Shown one piece after another: positions 1 to 10,100 of a stretch of DNA of 64,000 nucleotides; position 1 is the stretch's first letter, and every line of letters starts with the position of its first letter. The notes beneath the pieces are model-generated. The model ran no database searches, was not told the DNA's origin, and was given only the letters and a program-made list of their open reading frames with translations. This DNA comes from Alphaproteobacteria bacterium (GTDB lineage Bacteria > Pseudomonadota > Alphaproteobacteria > Rhodobacterales > Rhodobacteraceae): assembly GCA_030426685.1 (NCBI GenBank), contig JAUHYC010000014.1, positions 1-64,000 of the forward strand, given 5' to 3'. Both the position numbers and the translations under genes were made by a program.

Positions 1-105
1 GGGGAATGAACCGCGCAGCCTAGAGTCTGACACGATATTGTAAACCCTGACCTCTTTAACCTGTGAAGCGGTTGTGCTTACCTGCGCCCGATCAGGGAGT
101 TTCAG

Positions 106-792
106 ATGCCAATCACCACTTGTGTATTCGACGCCTATGGCACGCTGTTCGACGTTGCCGCCGCAGCGCGTCAGGCGGCCGCCGAACCGGGGTATGAGGC
201 GCTGGCCGACAAATGGCCGGAACTGGCCAGCCACTGGCGGCTGAAACAGTTGCAATACACCTGGCTGCGGGCCGTAACCGATGCGCATTGCGATTTCTGG
301 GATGTGACGCAGGATGGGCTGGATTGGGCGCTTGAAGCAGCGGGATTGCACGGCGATGATACTCTGCGTCAGCGCCTGCTGGACCTCTATTGGGAGTTGC
401 AGGCCTACCCCGAAGTTCCAGCGATGCTGCAGGCGTTGAAAGCGGGCGGAATGCAAACCGCCATCCTGTCCAACGGTTCACCTCCGATGCTGGATGGCGC
501 GGTGCAGTCCGCCGGGATCGCAGAGGTTCTGGACGATGTGCTTTCGGTCGAAAGTGTTGGGGTCTTCAAACCCCATGCCCGCGTATACGATATGGTTCAC
601 GACCGGTTTGGCTGTGCCCACGACGAAGTTCTGTTTGTCAGTTCAAACGGGTGGGACGCCGCCGGAGCCAGCGGTTATGGCTTTGTCACCGCATGGGTCA
701 ACCGTTCAAGTGAGCCGATGGACCGACTGCCCTGGAAACCGGCGCATGTTCTGTCCGACCTGACATCGATTCCGCAATTGGCAGGGCTTTGA
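106..792 (+). CDS. Haloacid dehalogenase, type II (HAD superfamily)
   Basis: 228 aa, the usual length for (S)-2-haloacid dehalogenases, which hydrolyse 2-haloalkanoates to 2-hydroxyacids through an aspartyl ester. Visible motifs: FDAYGTLFD near residues 8-16 (Asp nucleophile), LSNGSP near 121-126 (motif II Ser/Asn), and FKPHARVY followed by VSSNGWDAAGA (motif III Lys and a distal acidic residue). The SNGWDAAGA motif is typical of the L-2-haloacid dehalogenase subfamily. A GGGAG ribosome site lies just before the ATG. The gene overlaps the next hydrolase by one base (TGATG), so the two are translationally coupled. Substrate cannot be read from sequence; many annotated members act on non-halogenated compounds. 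Confidence 0.85.
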   Translation: MPITTCVFDAYGTLFDVAAAARQAAAEPGYEALADKWPELASHWRLKQLQYTWLRAVTDAHCDFWDVTQDGLDWALEAAGLHGDDTLRQRLLDLYWELQAYPEVPAMLQALKAGGMQTAILSNGSPPMLDGAVQSAGIAEVLDDVLSVESVGVFKPHARVYDMVHDRFGCAHDEVLFVSSNGWDAAGASGYGFVTAWVNRSSEPMDRLPWKPAHVLSDLTSIPQLAGL

Positions 793-1619
793 TGGCGTTT
801 TTCACCGCTTCGGATGGCAGGCGCCTCTATTTCGAAGAGACCGGCTCAGGCCAGCCCCTGCTCTGCCTTGCCGGACTGACCCGCAACAGCCGGGATTTTT
901 CCTTTCTGGCCCCTCATTTGCGCGGGGTGCGAATGATCACCATGGATTATCGCGGGCGTGGGCAATCGGACTATGATCCGGATTTTAAGAACTACAATAT
1001 CCTGCGCGAAGGATTGGACGCTGTCGAATTGCTGGATCATCTGGGGCTAGACAAGGTCACGCTGTTGGGCACATCGCGCGGCGGATTGATTGCAATGGCG
1101 CTGGCAACCAGCCACCCCGAACGTCTGGCGGGTGTTATTCTCAACGATGTCGGTCCTGTGGTCGAGCCTGCCGGGATTGCCAAGATCATGGATTATGTGG
1201 GCAAAAGGCCCGCTTCAAAATCCTATGACGAGGCCGCCGAAACACTACACAAGATGATGGAGCCGCAGTTCCCTGGCGTTCCCCTGGAAATCTGGAGACG
1301 GCAGGTTGAACATCAATTCACCGAAACCGACACCGGCCTGGAACTGCGCTATGACAGCGCCTTGCGTGACGCGTTAATCCAGCAAGCCGCTGCAGGTCCG
1401 CCGCCGGACCTCTGGCCGCTGTCTGAAGCCTTGCGCGGCATCCCGACCGGCGTGATCCGGGGCGAGAATTCCGATGTCCTGGGAGCCGCCACGCTAAACG
1501 AGATGCACGTCCGCCACCCCGCTCTGATCTCGGTAGAAATCGCTGATCGCGGGCATGTGCCATTCTTGAATGAGCCTCAATCAATTGAAATCATACGCTA
1601 TATACTGGACGCGACATGA
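792..1619 (+). CDS. Alpha/beta hydrolase
   Basis: 275 aa with the alpha/beta-hydrolase fold. The nucleophile elbow GTSRGG is near residue 95, and the C-terminal catalytic His is in DRGHVPFLNEP. The oxyanion region is LAGLTRNS near residue 29. The ATG at 792 overlaps the stop of the dehalogenase gene; an in-frame TTG three bases earlier is less likely. The gene ends in an ATGA overlap with the dehydratase-like gene, so three genes form a coupled unit. The substrate is unknown; an ester, lactone or C-C bond hydrolase are all possible. Confidence 0.85.
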   Translation: MAFFTASDGRRLYFEETGSGQPLLCLAGLTRNSRDFSFLAPHLRGVRMITMDYRGRGQSDYDPDFKNYNILREGLDAVELLDHLGLDKVTLLGTSRGGLIAMALATSHPERLAGVILNDVGPVVEPAGIAKIMDYVGKRPASKSYDEAAETLHKMMEPQFPGVPLEIWRRQVEHQFTETDTGLELRYDSALRDALIQQAAAGPPPDLWPLSEALRGIPTGVIRGENSDVLGAATLNEMHVRHPALISVEIADRGHVPFLNEPQSIEIIRYILDAT

Positions 1620-2590
1620 GCAGCATTGAGATGATCGAAGCCGCCGCCGCGCGGCTAAGAGGGCATGCGCGCGAAACGCCCTTGCTGTCTTCGCCCTTTC
1701 TTGACGACATTGCCGAACGCAGGGTGCTGGTGAAGCCCGAATGCCTGCAGCATACCGGTAGTTTCAAATTTCGCGGCGCGTGGTCGGCGATCTCAGCGCT
1801 GGACGAAACTGCGCGCAAGCGGGGCGTCATCGCCTATTCCTCAGGCAACCACGCGCAGGGTGTTGCTTACGCCGCAGCCCGGCATGGGATATCTTCGGTC
1901 ATCATCATGCCCTCGGACGCGCCGCAGCTGAAGATCGAGAATACGCGCGCGCTGGGCGCTGAGGTGGTTCTGTACGACCGCGCCAATGAAAGCCGGGAAG
2001 AGATTGGAGAGGCACTTGCGGATCAGCGCGGGCTGACGCTGATCCGGCCCTATGACGAACCGCAAGTGATCGCGGGTCAGGGCACAACGGGGCTGGAGAT
2101 TGCGCGGCAAGCTCGGGAACTCGGTGTCACCAAAGCAGATGTGCTTGTCTGCTGCGGCGGCGGTGGCCTGACCTCGGGAATCGCTCTGGCACTAGAACAC
2201 CACGCCCCCGGACTGCGCCCGCGCCCCTGCGAACCTGAAGGGTTTGATGACGTGAAGCGGTCACTGGCCTCGGGCACCATCCAGAATAACAACGCCTCAT
2301 CCGGCAATATCTGTGACGCGATACTGACGCCCCAACCGGGGCGGATCACCTTTCCCATACTGCAGCGTCTCTGCGGCCCGGGCCTTTCGGTGTCCGAGCA
2401 GGAAGCGCTACACTCCATGGCGCTGGCGTCTTTGCGACTCAAGATCGTGTTGGAGCCGGGTGGAGCCGTCTCGCTGGCCTCGGCCCTGTTCCGCAAAGAT
2501 CAGATCGAAGGCGAGGCGGTGATCGTTGTGGCCTCGGGCGGGAATGTTGACCCGCAGATTTTCAAGGATGCGTTGGAATTCCTGACCTGA
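1616..2590 (+). CDS. Threonine/serine dehydratase-like PLP enzyme
   Basis: 324 aa, fold type II PLP enzyme of the threonine ammonia-lyase / serine racemase family. The PLP lysine lies in GSFKFRGA near residues 48-54, SSGNHAQG near residue 80 is the substrate loop, and CGGGGLTSG near residue 178 binds the cofactor phosphate. It lacks the C-terminal ACT regulatory domain of biosynthetic IlvA, so it resembles catabolic or racemase-type members. It is translationally coupled (ATGA) to the preceding hydrolase. It could deaminate Thr/Ser or a hydroxy-amino acid; the exact substrate is open. Confidence 0.85.
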   Translation: MSSIEMIEAAAARLRGHARETPLLSSPFLDDIAERRVLVKPECLQHTGSFKFRGAWSAISALDETARKRGVIAYSSGNHAQGVAYAAARHGISSVIIMPSDAPQLKIENTRALGAEVVLYDRANESREEIGEALADQRGLTLIRPYDEPQVIAGQGTTGLEIARQARELGVTKADVLVCCGGGGLTSGIALALEHHAPGLRPRPCEPEGFDDVKRSLASGTIQNNNASSGNICDAILTPQPGRITFPILQRLCGPGLSVSEQEALHSMALASLRLKIVLEPGGAVSLASALFRKDQIEGEAVIVVASGGNVDPQIFKDALEFLT

Positions 2591-2666
2591 CAAGCGGACA
2601 AGACCCGTGCACAATCCCGCTATGACGAATTTTGCTCAAACACCTGAGCAGACAGGAACCTGATCT

Positions 2667-3455
2667 ATGCACATCGCCGATCTTGGAGACGTGAAGTTAC
2701 ATTATCGGATCGATGGTGATCCGAACGGTGCGCCGCTGGTATTCGCCAACTCGCTGGGGACCGATTTGCGCCTGTGGGACCCGGTTCTGCCACTGCTGCC
2801 CAAAGGTCTGCGCATCATCCGCTATGACAAACGCGGCCATGGGCTGTCATCACAACCTCCCGGACCGTATTCCATGGGGGCACTGGTACGCGATGCCGAA
2901 CGGTTGCTGGATCATCTCGAGGTCAAGGATTGTGTGTTCGTGGGCCTGTCGATCGGCGGCATGATTGCACAAGGGCTGGCCATGAAGCGCATGGATCTGG
3001 TCCGAGTGTTGGTCTTGTCCAATACCGCCGCCAAGATCGGCACACCCGAAATCTGGCGCGACCGCATGGCCGCCGTCGAGGAAGACGGCATTGAGGCACT
3101 GGCTGACGCGACCATGGAGCGCTGGTTTTCCAGATCCTTCCGCGCCGCTGCCGATCTGGCGCTGTGGCGCAACATGATGGTTCGGCAACCCGTTGAGGGG
3201 TATCTCGGATGCTGCGCTGCGATTTCGGGGACGGACTTTTATACGCCGACCAGCGGTTTGCGCCTGCCGACCCTGGGAATTGCGGGCAGTGAAGATGGCT
3301 CAACGCCGCCCGATCTGGTGCGCGAAACGGTCGATCTGATCCCCGGCGCGCGGTTTGCACTGATCAGGAAGGCGGGCCACCTGCCCTGTGTCGAACAGCC
3401 ACAGGAATATGCCAATCTGCTCAGTGGCTTTTTGTCCGACACCGGGCATATGTGA
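2667..3455 (+). CDS. pcaD: 3-oxoadipate enol-lactonase
   Basis: 262 aa alpha/beta hydrolase matching PcaD, which opens 3-oxoadipate enol-lactone in the protocatechuate branch of the beta-ketoadipate pathway. Recognisable features are the N-terminal FANSLGTDLRLWD oxyanion region, GLSIGGMIAQG with the nucleophilic Ser near residue 94, the Asp in GSEDGSTPP and the catalytic His in KAGHLPCVEQP. Other pca genes (pcaGH, pcaB, pcaC) are not in the window, so this copy is either an orphan or a related lactonase. The thiolase in the phenylacetate region handles the next shared intermediate, 3-oxoadipyl-CoA. Confidence 0.8.
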   Translation: MHIADLGDVKLHYRIDGDPNGAPLVFANSLGTDLRLWDPVLPLLPKGLRIIRYDKRGHGLSSQPPGPYSMGALVRDAERLLDHLEVKDCVFVGLSIGGMIAQGLAMKRMDLVRVLVLSNTAAKIGTPEIWRDRMAAVEEDGIEALADATMERWFSRSFRAAADLALWRNMMVRQPVEGYLGCCAAISGTDFYTPTSGLRLPTLGIAGSEDGSTPPDLVRETVDLIPGARFALIRKAGHLPCVEQPQEYANLLSGFLSDTGHM

Positions 3456-3467
3456 AGGAGACACGTT

Positions 3468-4181
3468 TTGGCGGATTTCCTGCTCGTTCACGGATCTTGC
3501 CATGGCGCCTGGTGCTGGCGTGATCTGATCCCGGAACTGACCACATTCGGGCACACTGCCCGCGCGATAGATCTGCCAAGCCACGGTTCAGATCCGACGC
3601 CGATCTCCAATGTCACGCTGGACTCGTGCCGGGATGCGATTCTGAATGCCTCGACACCTGAGACCATCATCCTTGGGCATTCCTGGGGCGGATATCCTGT
3701 CAGTGCCGCAACCGAAACCTCCCCCGCCGCCATGCGCGCGATAGTGTTTCTCTGCGCATACGTCCCGCAATCAGGTCTTTCGATGATCGAGATGCGAAAA
3801 CGTGCACCCCGTCAACTGATCGGCGATGCGGTCGAAAAATCCGCTGACGGATTATCCTATAGCGTCTTGCCGGACCGGGTGCATGATCTGTTCTATCATG
3901 ACTGCCCCCGCAGTGTGGTTGCATATGCGCTTGGCCGTCTGTGCCCGCAAGCCATTGCCCCGCAGGCTACACCACTGACTATCGGCAAGAACTTCGCACA
4001 GGTTCCAAAGGCCTATATTCGCACGACCGATGACCGAACCGTACCAACCGAATATCAGGCCGAGATGGCGCAATGCGCAAAGCCCGGTCTTCGGCTGACC
4101 ATCGACAGCTCACATTCACCGTTCTTCTCGCATCCCGAACATCTGGCGGGGTTGCTGCACCAGATATCCGAGCACGTGTAA
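3468..4181 (+). CDS. Alpha/beta hydrolase, EstC / salicylate-esterase-like
   Basis: 237 aa. The N-terminal VHGSCHGAWCW oxyanion motif and GHSWGG nucleophile elbow near residue 69 are typical of the small plant-type hydroxynitrile-lyase / salicylate esterase / pyrethroid hydrolase group. The C-terminal catalytic His is in DSSHSPFFSHPE. The start is TTG, chosen because a GAAGGAG ribosome site lies about 10 bases upstream and no better ATG exists. Only 12 bases separate it from pcaD, so it is probably co-transcribed. It likely cleaves a small ester; the substrate is unknown. Confidence 0.82.
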   Translation: MADFLLVHGSCHGAWCWRDLIPELTTFGHTARAIDLPSHGSDPTPISNVTLDSCRDAILNASTPETIILGHSWGGYPVSAATETSPAAMRAIVFLCAYVPQSGLSMIEMRKRAPRQLIGDAVEKSADGLSYSVLPDRVHDLFYHDCPRSVVAYALGRLCPQAIAPQATPLTIGKNFAQVPKAYIRTTDDRTVPTEYQAEMAQCAKPGLRLTIDSSHSPFFSHPEHLAGLLHQISEHV

Positions 4182-4390
4182 ACGCATCACAAAACGTCAC
4201 GTTCCACTCGGCGGATCTGGTGCTTCTGTGCATACCTTGGGCCCGAATGCTCAATGCCACGGGCATGGGGCCGGGCTTATCTGCCCCCGTGTCCGATGTT
4301 GGCCTAACAACGACACGTCAATGGCGGATTCCTCCTTGCAGGCGGGTCTGGCAAAGGCCACCGTGACGCATGAAGGGAACGGAGAAAGAT

Positions 4391-5485
4391 ATGCAATCCA
4401 TCAAAGCAGCCGTTTGCCGGGAATTCGGCGCGCCTCTGGTCATCGAGGATATTCTGATCGCTCCGCCCGGCATGGGCGAGGTCGAGGTCACCTTGGATGC
4501 GGTGGCGATCTGCCACTCGGACATTTCTTACGCAGGAGGGGCCTGGGGGGGTTATTTGCCAGCCGTGTACGGCCATGAAGCGGCGGGTGTCATCTCGGCC
4601 GTTGGTGAAGGGGTCGGAGACTTCAAACTCGGCGATTCCGTCGTTGTCACCCTGATCCGTGCCTGCGGGTTCTGCCCGTCCTGTGCGGGTGGCAAACCCA
4701 CCATTTGCGAGAGGTCCTATGATACGGTCAACGGCCCGCTGCGCACCGCCGACGGTGGCGGGCTGGAGCAGGCCATGGCCTGCGGAGCCTTTGCCGAGAA
4801 AGTTGTGGTCAGCCACCGTCAGATCGTCCGGATCCCCGACACGCTTTCCAAGGATATTGCCAGCCTGTTGTCCTGCGGCGTGATCACCGGCGTCGGCGCC
4901 GCCGTGAACGCCGCCGATCTGCGGCCCGGTCAGGATGTCGTGGTGATCGGTGCGGGTGGTGTGGGCCTGAACGCCATCCAAGGCGCACGGATTGCCGGGG
5001 CTCGCCGCATCGTCGCAGTGGACATGACCGAAGAGAAACTGGACATTGCGATGGAGTTCGGCGCGACGCACGGTGTTCTGGGCAGTCTTAAGGACCCGTG
5101 GAAAGCGGCTTACAAAGCGCTTGGTGGGCGTGGGGCGGATGCTGTCCTGATCACTGTCGGCGCGATCCCGGCCTATGATCAGGCCCCGCGCTTTCTTGGC
5201 CGGGGCGGCAAGGCCATCATGATCGGGATGCCGCATTCAGGCGATATGTCAACTTATGAACCCGTGGTTCTGGCAGCCCTGGGTCAGGGCATGGTCGGAT
5301 CGAAAATGGGCGACGTGGTGATTCAACGCGATATTCCGTGGATGATCGATCTCTATGAACAGGGGCGATTGAAACTGGACGAACTGATCTCGGGCCGCTG
5401 GTCGCTGTCTCAGATTAACGAGGCGATCGAGGACACCAAATCCGGTGCAGCCAAGCGCAACGTGATTATTTTCGACAAGGGCTGA
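4391..5485 (+). CDS. Zinc-dependent alcohol dehydrogenase
   Basis: 364 aa medium-chain dehydrogenase/reductase. Catalytic zinc ligands are the Cys in AICHSD and the His in GHEAAG. The structural zinc lobe is a CxxCxxCx7C block (CGFCPSC...C, about residues 88-102). The NAD-binding GxGGVG is in VIGAGGVGLNAIQG near residue 190. The ATG at 4391 is preceded by GGAGAAAG and is preferred over an ATG 21 bases earlier. Overall it resembles class III-type alcohol dehydrogenases, but the exact alcohol cannot be assigned. It is followed 20 bases later by an enolase-superfamily gene, which suggests a sugar or polyol/hydroxyacid route. Confidence 0.85.
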   Translation: MQSIKAAVCREFGAPLVIEDILIAPPGMGEVEVTLDAVAICHSDISYAGGAWGGYLPAVYGHEAAGVISAVGEGVGDFKLGDSVVVTLIRACGFCPSCAGGKPTICERSYDTVNGPLRTADGGGLEQAMACGAFAEKVVVSHRQIVRIPDTLSKDIASLLSCGVITGVGAAVNAADLRPGQDVVVIGAGGVGLNAIQGARIAGARRIVAVDMTEEKLDIAMEFGATHGVLGSLKDPWKAAYKALGGRGADAVLITVGAIPAYDQAPRFLGRGGKAIMIGMPHSGDMSTYEPVVLAALGQGMVGSKMGDVVIQRDIPWMIDLYEQGRLKLDELISGRWSLSQINEAIEDTKSGAAKRNVIIFDKG

Positions 5486-5505
5486 GACCCGGAAAGGAGC
5501 GGCAA

Positions 5506-6738
5506 GTGAGGCTGCAGGACCTTGATGTCATCGTCACCGCCCCCCCAGCACCGGGCTGGGGGGGGCGCTATTGGATTCTGGTCAAGGTCACGACCGACAC
5601 CGGCATCACCGGATGGGGAGAATGCTATGCCTCCTCGGTTGGCCCCGAGGCCATGAAGCATGTCATCCGCGATGTGTTCGAACGACACATGCAGGGCGAA
5701 AACCCCGAGAATATCGAACTGATGTTCCGCCGCGCTTATTCCAGTGGCTTCACCCAGCGCCCCGACCTGACGGTGATGGGCGCGTTTTCCGGGCTCGAGA
5801 TCGCCTGCTGGGACATCCTCGGCAAAGACCGGGATCGCCCCGTCTATGCTCTGCTTGGGGGGCGAATGAATGACCGCATCCGCGCCTATACATATCTCTA
5901 CCCCCTGCCCCGGCACAATCTGACGGAGTTCTGGACCTCACCGGAGCAGGCCGCAGAATGTGCCGCCGAGATGGTCGCGTGTGGCTATACCGCCGTCAAG
6001 TTCGACCCGGCAGGCCCCTATACGATCAGGGGCGGCCATATGCCTGCAATGTCAGATATTTCGCTGTCCGTGGCATTCTGCAAAGCCATCCGGGAGGCCG
6101 TGGGCGACAGGGCTGATTTGCTGTTTGGCACGCACGGCCAGTTCAATACGGCCGGGGCCATCCGCCTAGGTCAGGCTCTTGAGCCCTTCGCACCCCTCTG
6201 GTTCGAAGAGCCCACACCGCCCGACATGATCGAAGACATGGCCCGCGTCGCGCGCTCGGTTCGTATCCCCGTCGCCACGGGGGAACGTATGACAACCAAA
6301 GCTGAGTTTGGTGCCGTTCTGCGCGCAGGAGCGGCAGAGATCCTCCAGCCCGCGCTTGGCCGTGCCGGCGGCATCTGGGAGATGAAAAAGGTCGCGGCCA
6401 TGGCCGAGGTGTTTAACGCGCAGGTCGCGCCGCATCTCTACGCGGGGCCGGTGGAGTGGGCGGCCAACATCCATCTGGCCGCCTCGATTCCGAACCTGCT
6501 GTTGCTGGAATCAATCGAAACACCGTTCCATGACCAGCTGATCAATGGGTCGATCCGTGTCGAGAGCGGATTTGTCTACCCACCAACCGCTCCCGGGCTT
6601 GGGATTGACGTGGACGAGGATCTGGCGCGTTCCAACCCGTACACCGGCGACGATCTGCATCTGCAAATGCAGGAAGCGCCTTGTGATTATGCCAATGGAA
6701 ACGCGTTTCAGGGCGGCGCACCCGCGTCCGAGGGGTGA
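5506..6738 (+). CDS. Mandelate racemase / muconate lactonizing (enolase superfamily) enzyme
   Basis: 410 aa with the enolase-superfamily N-terminal capping domain and C-terminal TIM barrel. Metal-ligand positions are seen as WFEEP near residue 230 and ATGERMT near residue 260; the catalytic His appears in VAPHLYAGP. The first metal-ligand region reads GTHGQF, where many sugar-acid dehydratases have an Asp (DFHGR), so this belongs to a distinct subfamily. Start is GTG with an AAAGGAG site. Most relatives dehydrate sugar acids; substrate here is unknown. It probably shares a transcript with the upstream alcohol dehydrogenase. Confidence 0.82.
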   Translation: MRLQDLDVIVTAPPAPGWGGRYWILVKVTTDTGITGWGECYASSVGPEAMKHVIRDVFERHMQGENPENIELMFRRAYSSGFTQRPDLTVMGAFSGLEIACWDILGKDRDRPVYALLGGRMNDRIRAYTYLYPLPRHNLTEFWTSPEQAAECAAEMVACGYTAVKFDPAGPYTIRGGHMPAMSDISLSVAFCKAIREAVGDRADLLFGTHGQFNTAGAIRLGQALEPFAPLWFEEPTPPDMIEDMARVARSVRIPVATGERMTTKAEFGAVLRAGAAEILQPALGRAGGIWEMKKVAAMAEVFNAQVAPHLYAGPVEWAANIHLAASIPNLLLLESIETPFHDQLINGSIRVESGFVYPPTAPGLGIDVDEDLARSNPYTGDDLHLQMQEAPCDYANGNAFQGGAPASEG

Positions 6739-6826
6739 CAATCCGCAGGTCGATAAGGCATATTGGGTGAACCCCAAACCACAAACGGGCTGTTTCGTGA
6801 CTACGCAGAACCTCGATATCCATACG

Positions 6827-7138
6827 ATGGCCGGAGCGACCTCGGCGAACATGAAGGAAAGCGCCGCCCAGGCGACGGCTTTTTTGAAGGCACTGGCCCA
6901 TGAAGGACGGCTGATGATCCTGTGTCATCTTGGCGAAGGGGAGCGATCTGTCAGCGAGTTGGAGGCCCTGTTGGAGATGCGGCAGGCTGCCGTCAGCCAG
7001 ATGCTGGCCCGCCTGCGCGAAGAGGGGCTTGTGAAAGCGCGGCGCGAGGGCAAGACGATCTATTATGCGCTGAAAGACGCAAAGACAGCACGGGTTATCG
7101 AACTGCTTTATGATCTGTTCTGCAAACCCGGGGGCTGA
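6827..7138 (+). CDS. ArsR-family regulator with SqrR/BigR-type cysteine pair
   Basis: 103 aa winged-helix repressor with the ArsR core (LKALAHEGRLMILCHL, then a recognition helix AAVSQMLARLREEG and a wing RREGKTIYYAL). Two cysteines, C33 in alpha-2 and C99 near the C-terminus, are 66 residues apart. That is the spacing I recall for the persulfide-sensing pair of SqrR and BigR. Metal-binding ELCVCDL-type motifs of ArsR/SmtB are absent. The start is uncertain: ATG at 6827, GTG at 6797 or ATG at 6851 are all in frame and none has a strong ribosome site. It follows the enolase-superfamily gene by about 90 bases and is convergent with the pseudo-ABC gene. Confidence 0.8.
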   Translation: MAGATSANMKESAAQATAFLKALAHEGRLMILCHLGEGERSVSELEALLEMRQAAVSQMLARLREEGLVKARREGKTIYYALKDAKTARVIELLYDLFCKPGG

Positions 7139-7143
7139 GCAGC

Positions 7144-10100
7144 TCAGTTCGAGACATATCCGGCGATCACCTGAAGCAATTTGAACGCCGTGGCAGCGTC
7201 ATTTTCGACCACGGCCAGGAATTCCTCTTCACCGATGCGCAGGCAGGACAGCTCGGTTTCGGCCACCATGCTCAGCGCACGAGGTTCTTTGCGGATCAGG
7301 CCCAGCTCACCCACCAGCGCACCAGCACCAACCGTTGCAATCAACTGGTCATCCCCGTCGGATTGAGGCAAGTAGAGGCCTGCCTCACCTTCAAGAATGA
7401 CATAGGCGCCGTCGGTCGGCTGGTCATCCTTCAAAAAGATCACCTGCCCCGGTTTTGCCTCAAACCAGCGCGCACCAAAGGCCAGCAGACGCAGCTGACG
7501 TCGATCGAGGCCGGAAAACAGTGGCGTCTGTTCCAACGCGCGCAGCTTGCGCCCCAGATCGGCCGAAGCCGCCCCGTCGCCTTCGATATCGGTAGGTTTA
7601 TCATCCGTCACCACCCGACCTTGCCGGATTTCAACATACATGTCGAACGCGCCCGGGCTTTCGAATTGGTCGTTCAGGTAGATCACGGTCGCGTCTGGCA
7701 GCAATTCGCGCAGGTTTTTGTACACCGCCACCTGAGTGTCCATGTCGTAACTGGCCAGCGCATTTTCCAGGATGACGATATCCGGTTTCTTGATCGTGGC
7801 CCGGGTAAAGGCCAGCGGTTCAGCAAGAACGGCAGGCAGATTCTGCCCCCCGATCGCCACCGGCACGTCATAGATCAGTTCAACCACCATCGGGCGCGCA
7901 CCATTTTCGGCCAGCACGTCAACAATCAGCTTCCGCGCCTCATCGGTTCTGGCGCCGCCAATCTTGCTGACCTTTCCGAACAGCGCGTTCTCCATCACCG
8001 TCAGACCCGGCGCACATGCCTCTTCATCCAGCGGGACAAAAACATCGTGCAACCGCTCCAACAGCTTTTCCGAATGACTGTGGCGCAGCTCCAGAATTCG
8101 GTTTTTCAACTCGTCCGAAAAGGCAGGCCCGATCTGTTCCGCCGAGATCACAAATGGCACCGCCAGCAGATTGGCGAGTTGCTCGTCGTTCAGCCCGCTG
8201 ACACCTTCCTTACGGGTGTGCTCGACCAACTCAACCGCTGCTTCATAGGTTTTGGCATCAAGCCCCAGCTTGCGGAACAAGGGATGATCCGTGCCGTCCA
8301 ACCCAAAGATCTGGCGCAGCAACTCAATGACATCCCGAGTCAGGTTGGTGAGGGTTTCATCCAATCCAAGCTCTCGCAACTGGCCCAGAAACACCGTCTG
8401 TTCTGCCAGCAATTGCTGAGTCACCGGAACCGAAGGGGTGGCAAACAGAAGGTTTTCGGCCACAGGCAACGCCGGGTTATAGGTCGAGCGGTCAAACACA
8501 AGCGCCTGTTGCTCGAGCCCCGCGTCCCGCACCGCTTTTTGCACCAGTGGTCGCAATTCGATCAGCTTGGCCGCCAGCGCCGGTCGCTCGTCCGCATTGA
8601 ACACCTGCTCGGCACCGCGCTGAAACAGCGCCGCGCCCGAACCCATGCCATCGATCAACTGCAACCACCACTCGCGCAGGCGGGTGGAATCCTCGAATCC
8701 GGCGAGGCCCGGATCCAACCATTCCGAACCGAACGGATCACTGCTGTTGCCCGCCCGCAATGTCTCGGCAAACTCGGGATCATCGGTCGAACTGGACAAT
8801 GGCCGGGGTCGCATCGGCATCATGACGTTCTCACCCAGCGTCCCCTGAAACATGACCGGGCGCGAGGTGGCCAAACCGATCCGCGCTGCAACAACGCCTT
8901 GATGCAACCCGGCCAGATTGATCCCCCCGATCTCAACCCGCCCTGAAGAAGGCAAAATCTCGCGGGTCAGTAGTTCGGTTAGCGCGTGGCGATCCTCTTC
9001 ACTGGGCGCAGCGATGCCGATGGTCTTGCCCGCCGGGAAGGTCAGGTCCAGATCGTCCAGCACCTGATTGCCGTCGATATCGCGCACAGAAACGCCATCC
9101 AGAACAATGTCGCCATCCAGGTGCGGGCGTTCCTCCGGCTCTCCATCAAACAAATTTTCGTCAATCATTCCGCCGGGGGCGAACCGCTCGATCACAACAT
9201 CCCAGCGCAATGACATATCCTGAGTTTGGTTGTAATAGGTCAGCAGTTCCTTCCAGGGAGAACTCAGGTCCTTATACGCCGCCAGCGCGGCCACCAGCGC
9301 CCCCAGAGAGACCGACCCCTGCAGCACCAGCAAGCCACCGACCAAATAGAACATGAACGGTGTCAGTTGCGAGATGAAGTTGTTGAGGAACTTCATGAAG
9401 AACTTTTTTTGGTAGATCTCGAACCGGATACCAAAAAGCCGCCCCAGCTGTTCCGAGATCATTGCCCGGCGATAGCGCCAGCCGCCATTGGCCCGCAGGG
9501 TTGAGGCCCCGGCCGCGTTTTCACCGATCTGAGCGGCCAGCACACGCACCTCTTGAATACGTTTCTTGTTCAACAGATTGATCTGGCGCTGCAGTCGCGG
9601 GATCAGCCAGGCCTGCAGCGGGATCAGCGCCACCGCCGCGAGCCCGAACCAGACGCTTTGCAGAAACAGAAAGGACAGGATGGTAATCATCTGCCCCGCT
9701 TGCAGCACCGGCTGGCTGATCGCATCGCCCATCAGACCGCCCATGGGCTCGCTTTCAGCGGTGATCATCGAGACCATTTCGCCCTGGCTCACCCGCTCGA
9801 AATAGGGTTGCGGAAAGCGCATGGCCCGGCTGATCAGCTGATACCGGAACCGGCGCAGCATCCGCTCACTCAGCACACCTTTCATGGTGTTGATGCGCAT
9901 TTTCATCAGGCCATGAGCCAGCACCGCGGCCAGAAAGGCAAAGCACAGGATCATCAGAAACGTCGTTTGCTGCAGGCTGTAGCCCCAGACGTCAATAATC
10001 TGGGTCGAGGACCCGATCGCGTCATTGATGATGCGCTTGGGCAGCTCAAGGGTCAGGTACAGCAGAGGGAACAACGTCGCCGTCACGGCCAACAGGATCA

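Noticed and set aside
1616-2590. Ectoine-utilisation dehydratase EutB
   Set aside because: Similar PLP family, but no other eut or doe gene is nearby; neighbours are hydrolases and a dehalogenase.
7363-8946. 527-codon open frame on the plus strand
   Set aside because: It is antisense to the ABC-like gene and has no recognisable motif or ribosome site.
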